From assembly GCA_018660265.1 (NCBI GenBank), contig JABJKS010000089.1, positions 186,001 through 250,000 of the forward strand: DNA of 64,000 nucleotides, in the 5' to 3' direction. The notes under the pieces are model-generated. The model was not told where the DNA came from. It ran no database searches and was given only the letters and a program-made list of their open reading frames with translations. Position numbers and translations under genes: made by a program. This DNA is from Rhodospirillaceae bacterium (GTDB lineage: Bacteria; Pseudomonadota; Alphaproteobacteria; GCA-2731375). Of this stretch, positions 59,253 to 64,000 are shown one piece after another. Every line of letters starts with the position of its first letter. Positions within the stretch are counted from its first letter, which is position 1.

Positions 59253-60002
59253 TTAGTCTGATTTTTTAGTTTCGGTATAAACATTCTGTGGCCCCAGCAT
59301 ACTGGCCAGCTGGGTCGCCGTCGTGGACAGATCCCGGCTGGTCGCCTCCAGTCGGGCGGCCACGTCATCGGGATGTCCGCCCGCGGCCAGACCACGATAG
59401 ATAAAATCCGTCATCTCGTCCGCCGTTTGGGCCGCGTCAAAATCACCCAATCCCATGCGATGACGCCAGGTCAACTGGTCAATCCCACCCATGATCAATT
59501 GCCGCACCAGCCACATTGGTGTCTCGGCACGCAATTCCCCAGCTGTGATACCTTCCGTCACGATGTTATCGATATGGGCTGCGTATTCGCGGTTCAATTC
59601 ATAGATACGGGTGGATAAATAATTCGCCTCGGGCAGGATATGGCGATAGACCAATCTGCCCAGATCGGGATTGTCCTGCATCGCCACCAACATCCGCCAG
59701 ATCATGAAGCGCAGGCGATTGCGAACCCCTGAAATGCCCGCCAATTGTTGGTCATAATCCGCCAGAATCTCTTCGTAACAGGCCTCAACGACGGCAATTA
59801 AAAGGCCGTGTTTGGTGTCAAAAAACCTATAAAGAGAGCCTTCCACAAGGTCCGCCCGGGCCGCAATTTCGCTCATGACGGCTTCTTCATAGCCCTTTTC
59901 CAGAAATATCGCCCGTGCCGCCGCCATGATATCCATGCGGCGACGTTCGCGCGGCAAACGCGCGCGTTTTGTTTTCGCGGAATTAGGTGCCGACGTTGCC
60001 AA
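59253..60002 (-). CDS. TetR/AcrR family regulator, TTG start
   Basis: 249 residues. The N-terminal HTH runs about 23-70: RRMDIMAAARAIFLEKGYEE, ARADLVEGSLYRFFDTKHGL. The ligand-binding domain follows. The start is a TTG at 60002; an ATG at residue 23 would clip the first helix. It is long for the family, with a 25-residue C-terminal tail. It is divergent from the ketosynthase-like/thiolase operon and upstream of the SDR and P450 genes, so it probably controls one or both in response to an acyl-CoA or lipid. Confidence 0.9.
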   Translation of the reverse strand: MATSAPNSAKTKRARLPRERRRMDIMAAARAIFLEKGYEEAVMSEIAARADLVEGSLYRFFDTKHGLLIAVVEACYEEILADYDQQLAGISGVRNRLRFMIWRMLVAMQDNPDLGRLVYRHILPEANYLSTRIYELNREYAAHIDNIVTEGITAGELRAETPMWLVRQLIMGGIDQLTWRHRMGLGDFDAAQTADEMTDFIYRGLAAGGHPDDVAARLEATSRDLSTTATQLASMLGPQNVYTETKKSD

Positions 60003-60228
60003 TTTATCATTCGCCCGGATAAAACGAGAGCCTTAATGAGCGTAACTCATCAACGAAATTTGAGTCAAGTTAACGCACGCTTCCAGTCAATCACCGCCCC
60101 GGGAACGCATGCGCATGAGAACGGATCTTTGCCAGCCCTACGCAGGCAGGGCCGCGAACCAACAATCTTGCTGTACTGGTCAATATATGAGCGGCCTCTC
60201 ATCCGACACGACCGTGCCACCGCTTCCC

Positions 60229-60256
60229 TTGACGCTGAGGCGTGCTCTGGTAAATT
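60229..60256 (+). promoter_or_regulatory. Candidate promoter of the ketosynthase-like/thiolase operon
   Basis: TTGACG (60229-60234), a 16-base spacer, and TAAATT (60251-60256), 67 bases before the ATG. The rest of the 60003-60322 gap holds no gene. A short palindrome CGCATGCG near 60103 might be part of a TetR operator, but that is speculative. Confidence 0.5.
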
Positions 60257-60286
60257 AGACAGATGTACGAGTTTAAATAATTATGC

Positions 60287-60305
60287 GGACCGGCTAAACC
60301 GGTCC
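60287..60305 (+). other. Leader hairpin before the ketosynthase-like gene
   Basis: GGACCGG-CTAAA-CCGGTCC, seven perfect base pairs, ends 18 bases upstream of the ATG and a few bases before the AAGGGAAG ribosome site. It is too short and lacks a T-tract for a terminator. Possible role in mRNA stability or translation. Confidence 0.55.
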
Positions 60306-60322
60306 AGTGAAGGGAAGAGCGA

Positions 60323-61774
60323 ATGGTAGGTATTAAAGCGTACGGTGGCTATGTACCCAGACGCAGATTGCCACGTAGCGTCATTGTCGAAGCCAATGGC
60401 TGGTTCAACGCTGGGATCAAGGGTTACAGCAAGGGTGAGCGGTCCATGTGCAATTGGGACGAGGACGCCTTGACCATGGCAGTCGAAGCATGCCGCGATT
60501 GCCTCAACCAGGAACGGCCCGATGACATCAAGGCAATTTATCTCGCATCAACCACCCTCCCTTTTACGGATCGTCAGAATTCCGGCGTTTTAGGCACCGC
60601 TTTGAACCTTGGTCAAAACATGATGACCATGGACATCACCTCGTCCCAGCGGGCGGCAACATCCGGCCTGTTGAATGCGTTGAGCGTTGTCAAAGGTGCG
60701 GGCGGTAGCGCCCTGTTTGCCACAGGCGAACACCGGCGCAGCCAGACAGCAACCACCAACGAAGTAATGTACGGCGACGGCGGCGCAGCCCTGTTGTTAA
60801 GCAACGATGACGTGGTGGCTGAATTCGTCGGTGCCGGCCAGATCGCCGTTGACTTTGTGGACCATTATCGCGGCCAGAACGCCGATTTTGATTACAACTG
60901 GGAAGAACGCTGGATCCGCGACGAAGGCTTTATGAAAATCGTGCCCGAGGCCGTAAAAGCTGCCCTGGACAACACCGGCCTGAGTGCCGGCGATATTGAT
61001 CATTTCGCCATGCCCGGCACCATCCGCAACATCGCGGGTATGGTTTCGAAAGCCTGTGGTATCGCGCCGGAAGCGGCCCGGGACAATCTGCACAACGTCA
61101 TGGGTGAAGCGGGCGCCGCGCATTCATTGGTCATGCTGGTGGATTGCCTGCAGGACGCCAAGCCGGGGCAAACCATTATGGTTATCGGTTGGGGCCAGGG
61201 CTGTGACGCCTTGATCTTCAAGACCACCGATAAACTGTCCACTATGTCCAATCGTCAGGGCATCAAGGGTCATCTGGCCCATCGCAAGGAAGAGACCAAC
61301 TACAACAAATTCCTGGCCTTCAACGGCCTGGTGCAACAGGACGGTGGCCTGCGTTCGGAGACGGACAAACAGACGGCCTTGACCACCCTGTACCGGAACC
61401 GGGAAATGGTCATCGGCTTTGTTGGCGGTAAATGTTCACAGTGCGGAACGGTGCAATATCCAAAAGCCCGGATTTGCGTGAACCCGAACTGTGGTGCCAT
61501 CAACACCCAGGACGATCACCGCATGGCGGAAACGTCGGCGACGATCCAGTCCTGGACGGCTGATAATCTGACCTACGCGCCGGACCCGCCCCATCATTTC
61601 GGCATGGTGGCATTTGGCGAAGGCGGTCGCATGATGGCCGACTTCACGGATGTGGATGAAGGCGCGGTTGCCGTGGGCGATGAATTCCGCATGGTCTTCC
61701 GCATCAAAGCCGCAGACGAAAAACGTAATTTCAACAAGTATTTTTGGAAAGCCGCGCCAAAAGTTTCGGCGTAA
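60323..61774 (+). CDS. HMG-CoA synthase/ketosynthase-like protein fused to an OB-fold (DUF35) domain
   Basis: 483 residues. The first about 330 residues form a thiolase-type fold like HMG-CoA synthase (KAYGGYVPRRRLPRSVIVEA, YGDGGAALLLSND, HNVMGEAGAAHSLVMLVDCL). The catalytic cysteine of true synthases, expected after the MDIT strand, is absent; the run is SSQRAATSGLLN. A zinc ribbon C-x2-C-x10-C-x4-C (GGKCSQCGTVQYPKARICVN) and an OB-fold follow, typical of acyl-CoA-binding DUF35 proteins. The next gene is a thiolase, a common pair. It may act as a CoA-binding partner that carries substrate to the thiolase. Confidence 0.87.
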   Translation: MVGIKAYGGYVPRRRLPRSVIVEANGWFNAGIKGYSKGERSMCNWDEDALTMAVEACRDCLNQERPDDIKAIYLASTTLPFTDRQNSGVLGTALNLGQNMMTMDITSSQRAATSGLLNALSVVKGAGGSALFATGEHRRSQTATTNEVMYGDGGAALLLSNDDVVAEFVGAGQIAVDFVDHYRGQNADFDYNWEERWIRDEGFMKIVPEAVKAALDNTGLSAGDIDHFAMPGTIRNIAGMVSKACGIAPEAARDNLHNVMGEAGAAHSLVMLVDCLQDAKPGQTIMVIGWGQGCDALIFKTTDKLSTMSNRQGIKGHLAHRKEETNYNKFLAFNGLVQQDGGLRSETDKQTALTTLYRNREMVIGFVGGKCSQCGTVQYPKARICVNPNCGAINTQDDHRMAETSATIQSWTADNLTYAPDPPHHFGMVAFGEGGRMMADFTDVDEGAVAVGDEFRMVFRIKAADEKRNFNKYFWKAAPKVSA

Positions 61775-61788
61775 TTGGGAGATATATT

Positions 61789-62991
61789 ATGGCCTCAGGT
61801 ATTAGAGATAAGGTTGCTATTCTTGGTATGGGTTGCTCCAAGTTCGGTGAACGTTGGGACTGCGATGCCGAAGATTTGATTGTTGAAGCCTATCAGGAAG
61901 CTATTCTGGATGCGGGTATCGAAACCAGCCAGATCGATGCGGCCTGGTTCGCGACCGCCATTGAAGAAGTACATGTGGGCAAATCCGGCGTACCGCTGTC
62001 CGTCGCCCTTCGATTGCCGAACATTCCGGTGACCCGGGTGGAAAACTTCTGTGCCTCGGGTACGGAAGCCTTTCGCGGCGCGGTATATGCGGTTGCCTCA
62101 GGTGCGGCTGATATCGCCCTGGCGGTTGGTGTTGAAAAACTGAAAGACACCGGCTATGGCGGTCTGCCCCAACGTGGCGCGGGTCCTCTCAATGACATGA
62201 TCCGCAACAACGGTTCAGCACCGGGTGGTTTTGCCCAGTTGGCCACCGCCTACTCCGAAAAACATGGCGTTGATATGGAGACGATCAAGAAAGCCATCGG
62301 CACCATCTCTGTGAAAAGCCATGCCAACGGCGCCAAGAACCCCAAGGCCCATCTGCAAAAAGAGATCCCGCTGGATACGGTGCTGAAGGCACCGATGATC
62401 GCAGCACCTTTGGGCTTGTTTGATTGCTGTGGCGTTTCTGACGGCTCCGCTGCTGCCATTGTCACCACGCCGGAGATTGCAAAATCTTTGGGCAAGGACA
62501 ATCGGATCACCGTGAAGGCGCTTCAATTGGCGGTTTCCAATGGTGTGGAATCCGGCCACAACTCCTGGGATGGCAGCTACTTCCTGACCACCCGCAAGGC
62601 GGCAGAGCGGGCCTATAAAGAGGCCGGTATCGAAAAGCCACGGGATCAGATTTCCATGTTCGAATGCCATGACTGCTTCTCGATCACGGAAATGGTCACC
62701 ATGGAAGATCTCTACATCTCCAACGAAGGTGAAGCGTGGAGAGACGTGCTGGATGGTTTCTACAATGCCGACGGCCAGGTTCCCTGCCAAATCGATGGCG
62801 GCCTGAAATGCTTTGGCCACCCCATCGGTGCCTCCGGCCTGCGTATGCTATATGAAATGTATGGCCAATTGCTGGGCCGCGCCGGTCCGCGCCAGTTGGA
62901 CAACCCGACGTTCGGGATGACCCACAATCTGGGTGGTCAACCACATCAGAACGTCTCCTCCGTTGCCATCATTGGTCACGAAGGTGCCTGA
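61789..62991 (+). CDS. Thiolase family protein (SCPx/acetyl-CoA acetyltransferase-like)
   Basis: 400 residues from the ATG at 61789 (GGGAG upstream), 14 bases after the previous stop. The nucleophile is C88 in TRVENFCASGTEAFRGAVYA. The C-terminal active-site region includes MFECHDCFSITEM and GLKCFGHPIGASGLRMLYEM. It resembles sterol-carrier-protein-x thiolases that work with a DUF35 partner to cleave or form branched or steroid acyl-CoA. The preceding HMG-CoA-synthase-like/DUF35 fusion is the probable partner. A strong terminator follows. Confidence 0.93.
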   Translation: MASGIRDKVAILGMGCSKFGERWDCDAEDLIVEAYQEAILDAGIETSQIDAAWFATAIEEVHVGKSGVPLSVALRLPNIPVTRVENFCASGTEAFRGAVYAVASGAADIALAVGVEKLKDTGYGGLPQRGAGPLNDMIRNNGSAPGGFAQLATAYSEKHGVDMETIKKAIGTISVKSHANGAKNPKAHLQKEIPLDTVLKAPMIAAPLGLFDCCGVSDGSAAAIVTTPEIAKSLGKDNRITVKALQLAVSNGVESGHNSWDGSYFLTTRKAAERAYKEAGIEKPRDQISMFECHDCFSITEMVTMEDLYISNEGEAWRDVLDGFYNADGQVPCQIDGGLKCFGHPIGASGLRMLYEMYGQLLGRAGPRQLDNPTFGMTHNLGGQPHQNVSSVAIIGHEGA

Positions 62992-63043
62992 TTAGGTTTC
63001 GGCAAAAGAAAAATCGCTGATTTCGCATCGGCGATTAAGAGAA

Positions 63044-63069
63044 GGGGACGCTTCGGCGTCCCCTTTTTT
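63044..63069 (+). terminator. Strong rho-independent terminator of the thiolase operon
   Basis: GGGGACGC-TTCG-GCGTCCCC followed by TTTTTT: an eight-base perfect stem with a UUCG-type tetraloop, about 50 bases after the thiolase stop. Confidence 0.95.
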
Positions 63070-63219
63070 GCACCCGACCGGCCCGCTCTACCCGGTCCGC
63101 TCTACATTGAACCAGGCATCAAATTCGTGCCTTTCCGAACGACTGTTGGCCTTTTGATGTTATAGTCGAACAGGAAAAGCAGTAGCCCGCCCAGTAGAGT
63201 TCGAAGTTCATCACCAGCC

Positions 63220-64000
63220 ATGAAATCTCTTGCCCTTAATATCAATCGCCGGGTCTTTTACGGCTGGGTCATTGTGGCCGTGGCGGCATTGGGTATTTTT
63301 GTCTCGGGCCCGGGACAATCACATACCTTCAGCGTTTTTCTGGTTCATATTCAGGCCGACCTGAACATTTCCGCGACGTCCCTATCATCCGCATATGCTT
63401 TTGCGACCCTGATTGCCGCTTTCGGCCTGCCCTATATGGGACGATTGGTGGATCGCCTGGGCCCGCGCCGCATGTTGGTGGTGGTCACCTTGTTGTTGGG
63501 GCTGGCCTGTATTGCCTTTGGTGCCGCAGCGGGATTTTTATGGTTGGCGGTGGGCTTTGCCGCCCTGCGCTTTCTGGGCCAAGGCAGCCTGATGCTGAAC
63601 TGCTCCAACCTGATCTCCCACTGGTTCGACCGCCGGCGGGGCTTTGCCCTTTCTCTCATGGCGCTGGGGTTTTCCGTCTCCATGGCGGTGCACCCTCCCC
63701 TGTCCCAGTGGTTGATCGATATGGTTGGCTGGCGGCAGGCCTGGTTCTGGTTGGGTGCCAGCACCTGGATACTTCTGCTGCCGCCCGTGCTTTTTCTGCT
63801 TCATAATAAGCCGGAGGACATTGGCCTGGCACCCGATGGCGATGCCGCAACGGTGGCACAGGATGGCGACGAGCTGAAAACCATCCATGGCCTGACCTTG
63901 GGCGAGGCGCTTAGAACCTCAACCTTCTGGATCCTCGCGACCGGCCTTTTCGGACTGTCCATGCTGGTGACGGCGTTGCATTTTTTCCAGGTCTCTATTC
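63220..64000 (+). CDS. MFS transporter, N-terminal part (cut by the window end)
   Basis: 260 codons without a stop before the window edge. The start MKSLALNINRRVFYGWVIVA begins the first helix; further helices are seen, with the MFS motif A GRLVDRLGPRRMLV (about 73-86) and the motif-like FDRRRGFALSLMALG. Six or seven helices are present, half of a 12-helix carrier. This N-terminal FYGWVIV pattern is common in the monocarboxylate/oxalate:formate antiporter-type MFS group. Substrate unknown. The gene is on the same strand as the thiolase operon but after a terminator, so it has its own promoter. Confidence 0.9.
   Translation, partial: MKSLALNINRRVFYGWVIVAVAALGIFVSGPGQSHTFSVFLVHIQADLNISATSLSSAYAFATLIAAFGLPYMGRLVDRLGPRRMLVVVTLLLGLACIAFGAAAGFLWLAVGFAALRFLGQGSLMLNCSNLISHWFDRRRGFALSLMALGFSVSMAVHPPLSQWLIDMVGWRQAWFWLGASTWILLLPPVLFLLHNKPEDIGLAPDGDAATVAQDGDELKTIHGLTLGEALRTSTFWILATGLFGLSMLVTALHFFQVSI

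Noticed and set aside
1-64000. CRISPR arrays, rRNA genes, insertion sequences
   Set aside because: No regularly spaced repeats with unique spacers, no rRNA-like stretches and no transposase-like protein were seen. The short tandem repeats lack spacers.

Overview
The window looks like a chromosomal segment of a heterotrophic, metabolically versatile alphaproteobacterium, most probably a marine or soil Rhodospirillales-type organism. The reasons are GC-rich coding sequence, short Shine-Dalgarno sites, many GTG/TTG starts, a TAXI-type TRAP transporter, an NnrS protein, many acyl-CoA enzymes, and the dispersed hairpin repeats typical of alphaproteobacterial intergenic DNA. Genus cannot be fixed from sequence alone. 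Almost every gene has a recognisable family. The exact substrates mostly do not.

Layout. 1-9 kb: end of a histidine-phosphatase gene, a carnitine-dehydrogenase-like gene, a DUF1326 protein with a small membrane protein, an NDP-forming acyl-CoA synthetase with a nitronate monooxygenase, and a two-gene TRAP-TAXI uptake system. 9-16 kb: an operon of acyl-CoA dehydrogenase, enoyl-CoA hydratase, Nudix hydrolase and ABC-2 permease; a PRISE-like reductase; and an operon of VOC protein, TauD-like dioxygenase and MetE-like protein. 16-25 kb: VOC protein and FAD monooxygenase, an operon of LLM oxidoreductase, NIPSNAP, SDR and Nudix, then a fumarylacetoacetase-family enzyme, a BenE-like transporter and a second nitronate monooxygenase. 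25-37 kb: methyltransferases, an AidB-like dehydrogenase divergent from a CaiC-like CoA ligase, PhyH dioxygenase, thioesterase and RidA-like protein, a CaiB/BaiF CoA-transferase, NnrS and PdxH. 37-43.6 kb: a CAU tRNA with terminator, a urate-oxidase-type membrane domain, an aminotransferase, a GST, YaaA and a hydrolase.

43.6-47.2 kb is the most unusual part: a compact, apparently lower-GC cassette holding HicAB, a ribbon-helix-helix/Doc toxin-antitoxin pair, and a two-gene TcmP/three-Cys-motif (DUF5131) operon of unknown function driven by a near-consensus promoter. 47.3-54.2 kb returns to metabolism: Ldh-family and D-2-hydroxyacid dehydrogenases, a D-carbamoylase with a hydantoin/Asp-Glu racemase, a GST and a DMT exporter. 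54.3-55.5 kb holds a HigBA-like pair with a 16-bp palindrome over the toxin start, and a small membrane protein.

55.5-64 kb: a tightly packed P450, carboxymuconolactone-decarboxylase-like and C45 acyltransferase operon, an SDR, and a TetR regulator divergent from an operon of a ketosynthase-like/OB-fold protein and an SCPx-type thiolase. A strong intrinsic terminator follows, then the start of an MFS transporter cut by the window edge.

The common theme is uptake, CoA activation, beta-oxidation-like processing and oxygenation of carboxylic acids. Carnitine-like, steroid/terpenoid-like or aromatic substrates are possible but unproven. Four families of structured intergenic repeats run through the window. 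Two show sequence change inside conserved stems or loops, which suggests they persist as structured elements.
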